Source of the DNA: Asterias rubens
Lineage: Eukaryota; Echinodermata; Asteroidea; Forcipulatida; Asteriidae
DNA length: 64,000 bases
Assembly (NCBI RefSeq): GCF_902459465.1
Contig: NC_047068.1
Coordinates: 11,346,001-11,410,000 of the forward strand
Reading direction: 5' to 3'
Numbering within the stretch: the first letter of the stretch is position 1; every line of letters starts with the position of its first letter. This document shows positions 32,049-46,200 of this stretch, piece after piece. The notes below the pieces were generated by a model, which had not been told where the DNA came from, ran no database searches, and saw only the letters and a list, made by a program, of their open reading frames with translations. The position numbers were made by a program, and so were the translations under genes.

Positions 32049-34385
32049 TAATTTTCGGATTATAAACCGCGCGGCATATAAACCGCACTTCCTCAAAATA
32101 TACAAAAAAAATATTAAGATGTCGGCGTATATGCTGCACGGCGTATAAACTGCGATCAAAATAAAAAAAAACATGAAAAAACTAACCTCAAAACACGGAA
32201 GTGAAGTACGCAAACCTGCCGCGTTACGGGTGATTTTTTATCTCACACTATCAGTCCTGAGTTATGTTTTTTTTCCATCAACAACCCTTTTCAAGAATTT
32301 GAGATTTGATGATCGGTTGTGTTTTGTGAACTTCTCTGGCAACAAACTATCCGTGAATCAAAGATCGGTCGACAACGCACACCGAGAAATAGTTGAACTT
32401 TGCCCTGCATCGCATCGCCCTCTATTGACAAAAGTTGTTCACGTTTGATTAGACTGGGCCCCGAGCCTCAAAGCGTGGGTCAGACGTTCAAACTCCCCGT
32501 TGTACAATGGGCAGCCGCTCTACTCGATCCGTTCGAAGTCTAGCCAAGACTTTATGAATGGAACTATCACCGGCCAATCAACAACGGCCAATCATCAAAC
32601 TGCCAATCACAGCATGCGTGAACACTTAGGGGCCGTGCTTGTTTGCGGTCCTCTTTGTGGCGATGTGCAGTGACAGGCGGGCGGCACATCAGTCAGTCTT
32701 GTATAGTTGCCGCAATGTGGGAGTTGCGTCGTAATTAAAGTGGAAATGTATTGAAGTTTACACTATTGATCGTAATTGAAATGATCTATTATAGGATAGC
32801 ATTCTTTTTGTAAGCTGGCAGCACCCCCTTTGCGGGACCACATCATTGTTTGTGTTGGATAATTATTGATGAAAGTTACAACTGAAAATACGTTTATTAT
32901 TGTGATACTGAAAAAATCCAATAACAATTTTAAAAATTGACAAAGTTTAATCCTATTTTATTTGTAGGTAAGTGAGTTCGTGTTGCTTGCAATAAAAATT
33001 AACTTCAGACAGTGCGTGGCCGTACCATCGTTTTAACATAGGATTCGTCTGCAGAAGCAGCGAGTGATAAAGAAACAGTGCGAAGATTTATATCCAAGGA
33101 ATCCTTAGCCTTCCGTTTTGTTTAAATAGAAAATTGACAAAACCAAAACCAAACGGTCCTTTTCAGGGCTACCACAACACAAACGAGAGTATTGTATATG
33201 ACTGTTGTTTCTGTTTACAATGTATATAGGAACATTTTTTAAACATGCGAAATTCCTTTATAAAATATAAAAGAAATAACAATGGGGACGGCTAAAGTTT
33301 TTCCCTCACTTTTATTGTATAGCGGTAGTAATGAAACAAAATGCGCTACCTTATTGTTTGCGTAATCACAAGGACAGGGGATTCACTTTTATTAAACATC
33401 GGAGTAGACGGGAAATAAGGTTGAAATGGGTCTTTCAATAAGGGAATTAAAGTAGGGTGGTTGGCCGGTATTTCTCCCTCCCTTTTATTGTAGTCCCACA
33501 ACGAGGATACACACAACAGATTATTGTAACGACGGACAGGCGGACGGACGTAGCGTGTGTGTATGTAGTAATGTATCATGCAGCGTGCACATTAAGCGCA
33601 TGTACACACATGCGAATTCGTAAAGCTAGCAATCTGTTAATTGCGCTGCTCAATCTCGAGATTTCACAACAGATGTTGGTGGCATCGTATTGAGCGATGT
33701 TCGCCGACGGGTTGCGCTACGCCCTCGCATTTGCGCCGCCTGGAAATAAAATTCCCAATGTTACTGGACTCAACAATCAGGGCAGGTTGAAAACTTTTTG
33801 TTTGATCATGGTTTGATCCCCCCGGAGTGGCATAGTTCTTTGCGTACGTCCATTCACCATTCTGCTGTTGCGGTGTGCGTGGTTGAGCTGAAGAAACCGC
33901 GCTGGCTGACACGAGTGTAGCCTGGATGTCTGACGTCAGTATATAAAGATCGTGGGAAAAATAGACAGGGGACGAGTCTATTTCGCTGAGACACGAGTAT
34001 AGCTTGAATGTCTGACGTCGGCATGTACAGATCGCTAGGATAAATAGACGGGCACCAGTCTAGTCTAACCCGAGTTGCGCTGAGAGGGGGAGCTAGCTAG
34101 CTGAGGGCGGTTGATAAACGTTTTACAAAGGAAACATGGAATACAATTGTGGTGGGATTTTCAACAGGTTTTTGTCATCACACAGGCAGGTTTTTGTTCT
34201 CGTTTAAGAAAAAAAAAAACATTATTTAGAATATTTTACAAACGATCTTTCTTTTTAAAAATGCCGTTTTTTCTCTTAAATATTTATACGTCGGCTTACA
34301 AGCCGCCCGGAGAATAAACCGCAGGAGTTCAAAAAAATGTCAAAATCAACATATAAACCGCGGTTTATAATCCGAAAATTACGGT
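32049..34385. mobile_element. 2.3 kb TA-flanked inverted-repeat element
   Basis: The left end CTGTAATTTTCGGATTATAA and the right end TTATAATCCGAAAATTACGG are mirrored, each flanked by TA, and both ends continue with several ATAAACCGC repeats. TA target duplication suggests a Tc1/mariner-type mechanism, but no transposase was recognised inside. Confidence 0.65.
33909..34061 (+). repeat. Two 80-bp tandem units with promoter-like words
   Basis: GACACGAGTGTAGCCTGGAT and GACACGAGTATAGCTTGAAT start the units. The first contains TGACGTCAGTATATAAAG, a CRE-like site next to a TATA-like site. The second has TGACGTCGGCATGTACAG. They lie inside the TA-flanked element. Confidence 0.6.
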
Positions 34386-34389
34386 AGGC

Positions 34390-35420
34390 ACTTCCCTAAT
34401 GTACTTTAAATTTTTACCGATATCACTGGTGTGGGTGGTGTGTGGTGGTGTGTAGTTTTTTGTTGTGACGAGCATGTTTCCTTTGTCAAGGGCACCTAAA
34501 GTTGAGGAAATTTAGGTTTGTGTTGGAATCATAGAAGTTAAACTAATGTTTGTGAGAGAGATTGGCTGTTTCCAGCTTGGTGTTTATGTCCCTTGCAGGA
34601 GTTTGCCAAGTTCTCTTGATGGGAAGATCATTCACAAACTCTTAAAATGGCAGCAAGCCATCATCCAGGTGAAGTATTGTACATGTATCAGGCATGATGT
34701 TGCCGTGTCTGATATGCCATAACCTTTGTATCACTTTACCTTTTTCTGCCCAGACAAAAAAAAAGAAACTGTCACCAAGGGGTCCATCCAAAGCATGGAC
34801 GGTAGTGTTAAGGTCAAGTGACTTGAATTCTTTTGTTGAGAATACTAAAATTGGCAAAAGACATCCTCATAAATGCTAATATCTGTCTTGGAAGAATTTT
34901 TTATTTTTTTGCAATCAATTGTGTAGAACATTAATAATGTACACAATAGATGAGTCAAGTGGCATTTATAAGCTACGCGTAGCAGTGCATTAATGCAGTT
35001 GGTAACAACCCATCTGGAAGTCTGCAGAATAGGCGAGCTGTATATCACATGATTAATATATTTGTACATCAAGCATTGTTGTTCATGAGAGCATTTTTAT
35101 TACAGGGCACAAGCGTTGTGTTGGTGGGGTCGTCTGGGCCCAGTCTCTACCATGGCCCTTGCTTCTCATAGCCCCTGCTCTTCGTTGCCCCTGTCCCTTA
35201 TAGCCCTTCCACACTGGTTTGCAACTGCATACAGTTATACAGTACTTCAGTGTAGGTTATGTGCTTTGTATTTGTACACTGTGTTATTTTACTCTTAAAA
35301 AATGTAATCGGATAATGGCAACTTTGTTTGTTGGGTGCTTCTAGCCAGTGATCCATGGATGTTTCAGTCTGTAGGATTGACAAGTTTGGCAATATATATT
35401 CATCTTTATGACTTGTTTAT
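34390..35420. other. No feature recognised
   Basis: AT-rich intergenic sequence upstream of eEF2K; short frames lack domains. Confidence 0.3.
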
Positions 35421-35429
35421 AGGCCTTTT

Positions 35430-35955
35430 CACATTACAAAAAATCTCTGTGTTGGACACGGATACGATCCGGATAATGTTTACTGACCTTTTCACACTAC
35501 ACTTTTCATTCAACACGCTGCCGGATATGGCGCATTATCCGTGTCGAAACCAACCCTGCCCGAGAGGTGGGTTGATAAATCTCTATCCGTGTCGAAGATT
35601 CCAACAAGGATGGAAAGCCGTAGTGTGAACACCTCCGGGTTAATTTTCGATCCGTGTTGAGTGTGCGTGACGCCATCCACGCACACTACATAGATAGTAT
35701 TAGGCACACTACAGTTGTCCAGCGCGTACAAAAGGCGCTGCGTGGATAAAAAGGAGCCGCGTCCTGCTTCGATCCGTGTAAGATTTTGCAGGACGGTGAA
35801 ACGGTCCCACAATATCCGGATTGAAAGTTACACGTGTAACCAAAAAGCTGATTTCCTGCAGAGCTAGTGTGAAAGCGAAGCTGTTTGTATCCGTGTTGAA
35901 ATTTTACCGAACCAACACAGACCCTATCCGGATAAGGATAGGGGCACAACCTTTT
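35430..35955. repeat. Repeats of ATCCGTGT/ACACGGAT words
   Basis: The words ATCCGTGT, TATCCGGAT and GTGTGAA occur in both orientations, suggesting an old inverted-repeat element of about 500 bp with imprecise ends. Confidence 0.4.
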
Positions 35956-36202
35956 TTCCTCTGGAAAGGGGCACTATTGTGGAAAGTGTAAATTTGTGTG
36001 AATATAAAAAAACTGCAAAGGGAACCACAGCAAAAGCACACAGGGCACCACAGCAATTGCTGTGGGTGCTGTGGGTTAATTCAAGGCCAGTATCTAAAGA
36101 CATTTGCCCATTGTCTCTTCCTTAAAATTGTACCCTGCTTGAATCACTGGTTCCGCTCCCAACACAGCCCGTCACTGCTCTGAAACCAAATTGAAAGCTT
36201 CC

Positions 36203-36589
36203 TTAAAGGCAGTGGACACTATTGGTAATTACTCAAAATAATTATTAGCATAAAACCTTTCTTAGTAACAAGTAATGGGGAGAGGTTGATAGTATAAAAC
36301 ATTGTTAGAAACGGCTCCCTCTGAAGTAATGTAGTTTTTAAGAAAGAAGTAGTCTTCCGCAAATTTGATTTTGAGACCTCAGATTACAAATTTGAGGTCT
36401 CGAAATCAAGCATCTGAAAGCACACAACTTCCTGTGACAAGGGTGTTTTTCATTATCTTTCATTATTATCTTGGAACTACGACGATCGATTGATCTCAAA
36501 TTTTCACAGGTTTGTTATTTTATGCATATGTTGAGATACACTGTGAAGGCTAGTCTTTTACAATTACCAATAGTGTCCAGTGTCTTTAA
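36203..36589. mobile_element. Family A MITE copy 7 (full length)
   Basis: TTAAAGGCAGTGGACACTAT at the left and AGTGTCCAGTGTCTTTAA at the right, TTAA on both sides; inner hairpin GAGACCTCAGATTACAAAT and GAGGTCTCGAAATC. It lies about 95 bp upstream of the eEF2K 5' UTR acceptor. Confidence 0.88.
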
Positions 36590-36682
36590 CTGTTCATTGA
36601 TCAAATTTTCTGATAGAAAACATGATTAAGAAAACACTGATAACATGTTAATAAAATGAACTGTTTTACTTTGTCATTTCAG

Positions 36683-36867
36683 GTGATTAAGACCAGTCAA
36701 CGACTTCAAGTTCACAGGGTTCATTCAGTACACTAGCGAGGGTACGCTGTCAGGTTTAAAACCTGACCTTACCTAGACCTTACAGTAAACACTGAGCAAT
36801 GATCAACACGTCCTTTGCATCTATGAATGTCTATGTGCTCGTATGTATATAAACAAACCTTTCCAGC
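36683..36867 (+). other. EEF2K: eEF2K 5' UTR part of the first coding exon
   Basis: A TTTCAG acceptor ends at 36682 and the ATG lies 185 bases on. Two out-of-frame ATGs (36800 and 36822 region) precede it and could act as upstream start codons. Upstream non-coding exon not placed. Confidence 0.45.
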
Positions 36868-37206
36868 ATGTCTGAGATCATTGCACCAATCCTCAACCTT
36901 AACCTCAACGAGGAGGTACACAACTCAGAAGATGACGAAGAAATGCATCTGGTCTCGTTGGTGGATGATTACCTTCTGGGTGGGGAGTTGCAACCTCCCT
37001 CTAAGCAGGAGGAGTTGAAGACGAAGAGAACGCCCCCGCTGAGGAAGAAGTGGAAGCATGCCATCAAGAAGGCGCAATCTGTGGAAGATCCCTGGCTGGA
37101 GTTCCATCTTGAGAACTACCTGACTGAGACCGCAGTTCGTCATCGGTACAGCGCTGGTACAAACAAGTGGGTGATTGATAACGTCAAAGTCAAGATGGCA
37201 AAAGAG
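36868..37206 (+). CDS. EEF2K: eEF2K exon 1 (residues 1-113)
   Basis: Starts at CATGTCTGAG. It has an acidic N-terminus, then the calmodulin-binding helix (Trp62), DPWLEFHLENY and the start of the kinase domain. Donor GAG/GTGAGA, phase 0. Confidence 0.92.
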
Positions 37207-40200
37207 GTGAGAGAATGTCAACTTTTTAAACTCTTGTGGGTTAGGCCTATGTGAAGTACTTAGTTTTCTGGCTACACGTACATGTAGTCACCTGTTCATG
37301 GTTGTTGTCTTTTCATATAGCCTTCAGAGAAATAATAATAATAATAATTGTGGCTTCTAATAGCGCACATGTCCGTCACTCAGTGACGCTCCTGGCGCTG
37401 TAACATACAGTATTTCCTGCAAGATGTGGGACTATGTTTGAATTATGAGACCTAATTCTGATAGCACCATGCTAGGGTCAAAACGTCAGGCCATTATTAT
37501 TTTTTGCTTGTGTGCAGTAGTAACATTTTCTATTTTTAACCAATGACTGGGCCACTCCCAATTAACTCTAAGTATTAATTATGAGAGAATGTGTTTGTAC
37601 TGCTGTCTGTATGCGTTTGCTGGCTGACGAAATGTTGTAATTTTTTTCCAGACAAAATTAATTTTCCTATTATTTTGGTTTCAGTGCCTGAATCTTCCCT
37701 AAACCTCAATATGCCACAAATCCAAAGTTCTGTCTGACTTCCATTGATACTTTACTCTGCAAAGTGAAAAAAACAAATCCATGGACTATGTATAAAATCG
37801 TAACAAACATGTGGGGGTTGAGTTACCATTTACTTGAGTGGGGGATATGAGCAGGTGTTATGGACACTTGGAGAATATGGGAACAAGTTGGAGATGATAA
37901 TTTTCTGAAAGCATTTTATTGCAATAATTTTTACTGCACTACATTAGATCTCTCTATGCACAAGCTAGCTTGTCAGGCCGATAGGCCTACGCGCTAATTG
38001 GGGTGGGGTGGGGAGAAGGGCTTCAGACCAACTTCACAAAAATCATAGTATCATTTAGATAAAGTGCCCCAGATTGCAGAGTAGGGCTTTTCAAATTCAA
38101 GATAAACACTGAAGAGAAAAAAAACGGTTGTCGGACCTTGTTTTGATTGATTGGCTTTGAAAGGCTAAAATGCAAACGTTTTTGAGTTTAGAAATAGAAT
38201 GCCCCAGTTTTTGAAAATCCTGGGGTGAGACTGGGTTGTGGTTCAGCGCCCAATTTGATAAGCTGTTACAAAAAGCAAAAAACACTGCTTGATAATTTTA
38301 TTTGCTAGCAAACATGGAGTGGGGCACGAGTCACAACAATGTCAACTTATTGTAATGTTGTTTCTGTTAAGCAATACTTTTTTGTGCTTAGCAAGTTTTT
38401 GTGCTGACAGCCTTTATGAAATTGGGCCCAGGACCATTTACTAGAGTGAAATTTCCTATGTTTAATAAATAATTGTTCTTGTAAGTTTTCAGTTCGTAAC
38501 TGATGCATTTATTTTAGCAATGTGGATCACTGGACAGAAAATGTAGTATTGCAATTTTTGTGACTGTTGGTGCTTCAATTTTTTTGTTTCAGTCCTTTGC
38601 TCGTGGAGCCATGCGAGAATGTTTCCGTTTGTAAGTATTCTGACTTAATAATAATAGCAAAAATAATGGCCATTTATAATGCGCCATGTCTGTCTAAAAG
38701 ACACTTCTGGCACAAGAGAGATGCAGAAGCAAGTGGGCCTATACAACGAGTTACAAAGATCTAAACACAAAAATAAGTTTTCAAATGAGTTTTGAAGCTG
38801 GGTACTTATTTTACTGTACATGTAGGTTGTTATTTTTATCATTTGACTTTTTTAAAGGGAACATTTTATATGTTTGTTTTTGCCCATTCTGGCAATAATT
38901 GTATGTGTTGTTTATTTTCTAAAAAGCGAGGCAGATGGGGGAAATATTTGAGGGAGTTGTGTCTTTGATGATACAGGCATGGAATTTTGCACACAGTACA
39001 GTCAGAGTATGTCATGAGAGAAATATTGATCCATTACATATTGTTTAAGGCTTTATGACCACCATGGGCGTTTGAAAGCACCCATTGTCATAAATAACAA
39101 ATTTGGCAGGGATTACAAGCTCTGAGCTTCAGAAAAGTTATGACAAACTAGTAAAAAAAATATGCCTGGAATGCCCTCTTCACCAAGAAAGAAAAGGTGC
39201 GAAAGGCAGTTCAGAATTGGACATGGTTGCAAGTCTGATGAAGTTAAGGAGTGAAACATAACTAAAATACTTAACGTCTACATTTCTTTGGATTGGCAGT
39301 CAATGAAAATGCAAAAATTTGATACATTTTGCAAGCCTGGAATGACATGAAGGCCAGGGAGGTCATGCCTCTCTGTTGCCATTGTCTTGCCATTGGTCAT
39401 GGACCCCGTTCCAAAGATTTTCCAATGGAAGCGCTCAATTTGAAAATAAATAAAGATTTTCCTTTTTGAGATATGGTGGACACTATAGGAGTGCACTGTT
39501 TGGTTCTGGTGTCTACAGAAAATTTTACCCAAACCTAATAGTGCCATGAACTGTGTCCACCATACCCCAAAATGGCTTTGAGATGGCCTTGCTCTCTCAA
39601 AGATAAAATTCCAGGCTTGATTTTGACTTTGTTTATGTCTCTCTTTTTGCAGGAAGAAGATGTCTCACTACGGCAAACATCGCACTGACTGGAAACATGC
39701 TCCTAACTTCGTTGTCAAGTCTTACATGGAGACGGTGGATCGTGAGATCTATTTCCAAGATGTCCGCCTGCAGATGGATGCCAAGATATGGGGAGAGGAA
39801 TTCAGCAGACACAATCCTCCCAAAAAGGTATGTAAAGAACTTCAAACTGTATTTTGCGCATTAAATGCTTTTAAGTCTCAATCTTTTTCCTGAACTTTTT
39901 TGTTATATGTCCTTCTTCTATGCACACAACAAATAAAGGAATTTTCATGCTTTTTTTTAAAGGCACTGGACATTGTTGGTAATTACTCAAAGCGTTAACT
40001 TATTTTTTAAACTTACATGTACTTGGTAACGGGCAACGGGGAGCTGTTGATAGTATAAAACATTGTGAGGACTGACTCCCTCTGAAGTAATGTAGTTTCT
40101 GAGAAAGAGGCATCTTCTCACTAAAATATTTGAATCTAAGAAAGACTTCAGGTCGGAAGCCTTTTCAAGGCATCTGAAAGCACACAAATTTGTGCAACAA

Positions 40201-43200
40201 GGGTGTTTTTTCTTGAATTATTTTCTTGCAACTTCGATGACCAATTGAGCACAAATTTTCACAGATTTGTTAATATTAGGCCTGTGCGAATTATTTGGAT
40301 ATCCGGTTAATGGCGAATAGGTTTTCCTATCCGTAACCGCGAATGCCTATTTATAAACCGGATAGTTCTGTAATAACAACCAAGTAACCGGATATTCTTT
40401 TAATATCCGAATATCCGCGGACGTCGGGCGACAACTGATATGAATGTTTTGTCTGAATCCTTATGAAACTTCTATTAAGACAGCATAAAACAGCATAAAT
40501 TAAGTTTTTAACTATGCTCACCTCCGTGAAGAGATAAAACAATGACATTTCTGACGTAATTTGTTCAAAGATTACAAAAGTTTTCCTTCACGTAGAGTTA
40601 ATCTCGATCAACAGAAAAAGCAAATCGCCATCTTTAAATAAGATCCGGTTATTTTTATGAATGAACCGAGTGACACTGTCTAAAACTAATATCAATCCGC
40701 CCATACGATTTCATTCACAAACGAACAGCGCCCTCTAGCGGCAAAAAAACCTATAATTTCGGATAGTTGGCCAGCGGTATCCGAACATCAAAATTTCACT
40801 ATTCGCCCAGCACTAGTTAATATTGTGCATATGTTGGAATACACTAAGTGGGAATACCGGTTTTTAATTTTTACTAAATGTGCCTTTAGGTTTTACCAGA
40901 AACTGCAAAAAATTTTCCACATCTGTGCCTCAGCAGCTGGACTATTTGGATTTAGCCAAAACCCAGGAGAGAAATCATCCTGTAACATGTGCAATGATGT
41001 TTGGTTCAGTTGTCGGCCCTGAAGACAAACAGGAAACACAAGGGCACCACTTTGCATCCGTCACATGAGCTGTTTTTCCAATACATGTAGTTGTAACTTG
41101 TTGAAAAGTAACTGAAACCACCTAAAACTGTTTCAACATTTGAATGAACATGACTTGAACTGAAAATCATTTTTGAGTTTATTTATTTGATGTTAATTTT
41201 TTATTTTTAACCACCCTCAAATATCCATCAAAAACGAACGGAAAAACAATTATCTTATCGAAATAAATTATTTTCAATATATAAGCCAAATGTCCATTCA
41301 CATGTTGAAGCCCAAATGGGTGGTTTTGTGTAGTTCAAAGTTACAGCCGTTCAAATCTGCTAGCATGACAGTTGATGTGGTGTACACTTTAATGTGTTTC
41401 CTGTCTAATGTAGGCCAAAACAAACCATTGTGTTTCAAAACTTACTTCCTTTACTAAACTTGAAGGCACTGGACACGTTTGGTAGTTGTCAAAGACCAGT
41501 ATTCTCACTGGTGATCCCATCATGCATAAAATAGCAAATTTGTGAAAATTTTGACTTGACTGGTCATCAGTTGCAAGAAAATATTGAAAGAGAACCTTTG
41601 TTGCACAAACAATTATTTGCTTTCAGATGCCTGAAGCCTTTCAATATTTGAGTCAGAAATTACATGTACATTGTACACTCTTTCTCAAAAACTACACTAC
41701 ATGTACTTTAGAGGGAGCCGTTTCTCACAATGCTTTATACTATCGACAGCTCTCCATTGCTTGTTACCAAGTAAATTTTTATGCTAAAAATTATTCTGAG
41801 TAATTATCAATAGTGTCCGGTGCCTTTAACTTAATAACATCAAGCGCAGGTCAGATTTATTTACCTGTCATATCAACACTCAAAAGAACGAAGAGATATA
41901 TATGCTGTGAATTGGAACTTAGGTCATTTGGAAAGTCTGTAAATACCCTGGCTTTTCTGATTAATGATTTGATTGAAAAGTGTCAGTGCATAAAATTAAA
42001 ATCTACTACATAATGCAATTTAACTTATTTTTGTAAAAACAAATTGGAAAACAAAGTGTGTATAATGTATTTTTAAAAATTGAAAACAGTTACATATAAT
42101 AGAATAACAATTATTACAATTTTAAAAAAATCAATAAAATAATATTAAAATAAAATACTACTACAATGTACATGATCTTTTTGATACCTGAGATCATTTC
42201 ACAAAATGTTAATCCTAAAAAAGTATGCACAATGCTATTTTCAATTAGGGAATAACAGTGCGAGTACCCGGTCTTCACTGCGTGGTAATGACCGGGTTGG
42301 TGGCTGGCGCTGTTAACGGACCGAGCTGGAGGCGAGGTCCGTTAACAGCGCCAGCCACCAACCAAGGTCATTACCACACAGTGAAGACCGGGTACTCGCA
42401 CTGTTATTTCCATTAATAAATACCTTTTTTAGCGAATTAAACGGCTACAATTGTCCAAATTTTTTTACTTTCTCTCGGCGGTACTTCCAGACATGTTCAG
42501 GGGCCATATTTGAGCCTTTGATGGCTCCCATCTCTTTCGTGCGTTAATCACATTACTGATCTCTGAGACCAGTGACTCTTTGAAATAATGATCTGTTCAG
42601 CGCCTTCACTGGGGTCAAAGGAGGCAAATGATTGGACGATAGCTGTTCCTTGTGCATTAAAACACGCGCATGAGCTCGGCGTCAGTTTATACGCTCGCAC
42701 ATATTACACGCTTGCACTCAAAATTGATACATTTTCAGCGCGCGTACGCGTAAGTGCGCGAAGTTGCAATGAAACTAACAGGGATATTAACTAAGTGTGC
42801 GATACAGTGCAACGCGCAAGGTTTACACAATGTATGCTGATTTAGTGGCCACTTATTCGCTATTTTCCAAAGCCGGTCTTTATACCGCCGTTAACACTTC
42901 CACACGTGACCGGTTTTGACCAATCACAGACTTGAAACCGTCCAAGGTATTTATAAATACTACATAACAACAACCTTGTAGCATTGATCAGGTTTTACAT
43001 GTATGTTTTTCGTTTGTTTTGTTGTCACTGTTGTGGTTGTTATTGTTGTTCCTGCTGTTGCTTTTGCTATTGTTGATGTTATTGTTGTTGTTGTTACTGT
43101 TAGTGTTATTGTTGTTTTCTATTGTCAAAATCCATTTATGTACACAAACATTCTACAGTATATTTTACATTTGTTTACTCATTTATTAAGATCCTACCTA

Positions 43201-46200
43201 ATTAGCAAACTATTTATTTCTTCTCAACCTTCTTGCATCGAGCTTCTGTTTACGGTTCATTTTTCAAAATGAAAAATCCCTTTTACTTGAATGGGTATAT
43301 TTTTTTACTCATCCTATTCCTGCATGTTTTTTATTAGCAGCGCATTGTGAAACACAATTTTGTACTGATGTATGAAACAATTTTTTTTATTTTATCCTTA
43401 TACAAAATTCCCCTCCATTCTACAGATATGTTTGTTTACTCATTAATTTAGATCCTACGTATGTACCTAACAGACAATCTATTGTCAAAAAAAAAATTCT
43501 ACAATAAGGTCAGTGAAAGCGGGAAATCGGCTTATGGACACCTGGGCTCAATTCCGTAAAGCCTGTAAGCACAAAAACTTGCTAAGCACAAAAGCGTTTT
43601 GCTCAACATATTAAAAGGTAACCATGCAGCTAAAATTACATTAAGTTTACATTTATGTGCCTGGTATCCCACTCAAATTTTGCCCATGAAAGACATTTGT
43701 CAAGCAGTATTTGCTGCTTTTAAATGCAGCTTTATGAAATTGGGCCCAGGTCAGTGTTTCCCAGGTACACTGCTGATTATAATCCAGGGATGGATGCACA
43801 CTTGCTTGCATATGGCATTTACAGGTGGAGATGCAACCTCCCTTGTGTTCAATTAAACTGTCATGTCCCATTGTTGGATGCATCACTTTGTATGGACCCA
43901 TGTTGTACACAGCCAGCTCCTTGACACACTACTACAATGTATATAAGGATCCAATTCAATGAGGTTTTAATTTTAATATAGGACCTAACGAGTGGGTGGG
44001 AAGTGAGTATTATGTTTCTGTTTATAAATCAGTAAAATAATTTGAAGCCCGCATCATTTACGGCCAACTTCCAACTTAAATAGACTTTAAGTGCATTCTG
44101 AAATAATGTCACACATATTAGTTTTGAGTTTTGGCCGTTATTCATTTTGATTTATGTGGCAGTTGGATCTCATTTTCTCAGGTAAATTATGAATTTGCTT
44201 AAATCATTAGATAATGCAATCTGAATCATGTGTAACACAGCCCTTTAAAGATTTTTTTAAATTTTTTATTTACTAAATGCATTTTATTTTTTTTACCAGC
44301 ATATGTATAGATTTTGTTTTTCTTACATCAATGCTGTTTTTTTTCCTTACAGTACATTTTAGTTATTGTTTATACACTGTGTTTTTTTATGTAGTCAAAC
44401 AAAAATTTCAGACATTGATTATACATGTATTATTAATATGATAATCAATGTCTGAAATTGTATGTATAAACACCATGTTGTTATAGCATTTAGTTATTTG
44501 GGTGGGGGGGTCTCAAAGCACTTGTTAATTTACACGGTACTGGGGCTATTTTGTGTTTGATGCGATCCATTTGTTATTGTAACACCCAAGCAGATCCTTG
44601 CCAATTGATTGTCCGTCACGTGTTGGCAAATAAAAGTACTATTGCACGGTGAGTATAAAACATCACTGCGTGCGCGCCTTTGGTAAATGCAGCAGTGTTA
44701 ACTTAAATTTGTATCCTCCAATCAAAATGAAAAAAAGATCTACTTGGATGTTATATAAAACAATTAATGAATGTTTTTCATTCGTGCAATAGTGAGAATA
44801 TTTTAATTCGTTGAAAGATGGAATGTTCCATTCAACTCGGCTCAGCCTCGTTGAATAGAACATTCCATCTTTCAACTCATGAACATATTCGCACCATTGC
44901 ATCCATAAACATTCATTATTTGTATACTATAGCACCTTGTAAGGCTTTTATACAGAGTGATGCAACACAAACAACCAACCATGCCCGAACCAGAGGGGGG
45001 TCAAACCCTTCTCTTAACGATAATTGTGCTGCAGTTCATTTACGAAACATGTGCTTAACATCCCATCAGAAGGACAATGCATTTATGATCAAGTGTCTTG
45101 CTCAAGGACACAAGTGCCATGACTGAACCATCGATCAGACCCATCGTCGTAAAAATGGCGGATCTCAATTCATCTTTCTGGATTGAGTGTTAAAATAGCG
45201 CTTTTCACACCGTAGGGGCATCTCAAAGCACTTTCAACATTTTTACCCCTGGTCACTGGGACATTTAATTCATTCCTTAAACCATCTCAGCTCCCTGGGG
45301 AGTGTACAGCCTGTGCAAGTTGAGCTGCTAAGCAAAATAAATCACAAGAACCATCTTTGCCCTCACAGGTACCCATTTACCCATTTACCCCTGGGTGGAG
45401 AGAAGTAATTATAGTTACAAGTGTCTTGCTCAACAGGGACGCAAGTGTCGTGACTGGGAACCGAACCCACGCTCTGCTGAGCAGAAAAACCAGAGCCCAA
45501 TTTCAAAGCGCTGCTTCGCGGCCTCTTTTGTGCTTACTGTGCGATTTCCATTTCATAGCTCTGCTAACCATAAGCACTCAAAAAGGCATGCTAACCTTCT
45601 GGTGCTTACTGCACGAAAAAAAATGACGCACAATATGGCCGCCCAATTTTTCTGCTAACCTGTGAAATACACTTGCACCTTTGCAAATTTTTCTGCTACA
45701 GTAAGCACCAAAATTGGCTTACCGTTAAGCAGCGCTATGAAATTGGGCCCAGATCTTGAGTTCAGAGCTCTTATCCGCTTGGCCATGACACGGACCGGAA
45801 ACCTTATCCAGAACTTGAGTCGGTGCACTAGACGCTCAGCCGGACACTCATTATAAAGTCGTCTTTTTCTGTTTGTTCTCTCTCAGGTTGATATAGTCCA
45901 GATGTGTGTATTGGAGTTTAAGGATCGCCCGGGGGCTCCTGTCTTCCATCTTGAGAACTTCATTGAAGGACATTATATCAAATACAACTCCAACTCTGGC
46001 TATGTGAGTGACGAGAAAACCAGACTGACACCACAGGTGAGTAAAAAAACAAACATCATGACGTTTCTAAAACGACAAGGTGATCTACAAGCAATTTTTC
46101 ACCCTGGATGAATCACCTATTACATGAGGCAACTCAAAGAAGATAATTATAAAATAATAATAATACAAATATCCACCCTGCTGAGTGTTCAAGGCGCAGA

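Noticed and set aside
32173..32448. 91-codon frame inside the TA-flanked element
   Set aside because: No transposase motif (no DDE/D pattern or helix-turn-helix) could be recognised.
36827..37018. Alternative frame over eEF2K exon 1
   Set aside because: Shadow of the real frame, which is supported by conserved kinase residues and splice phases.
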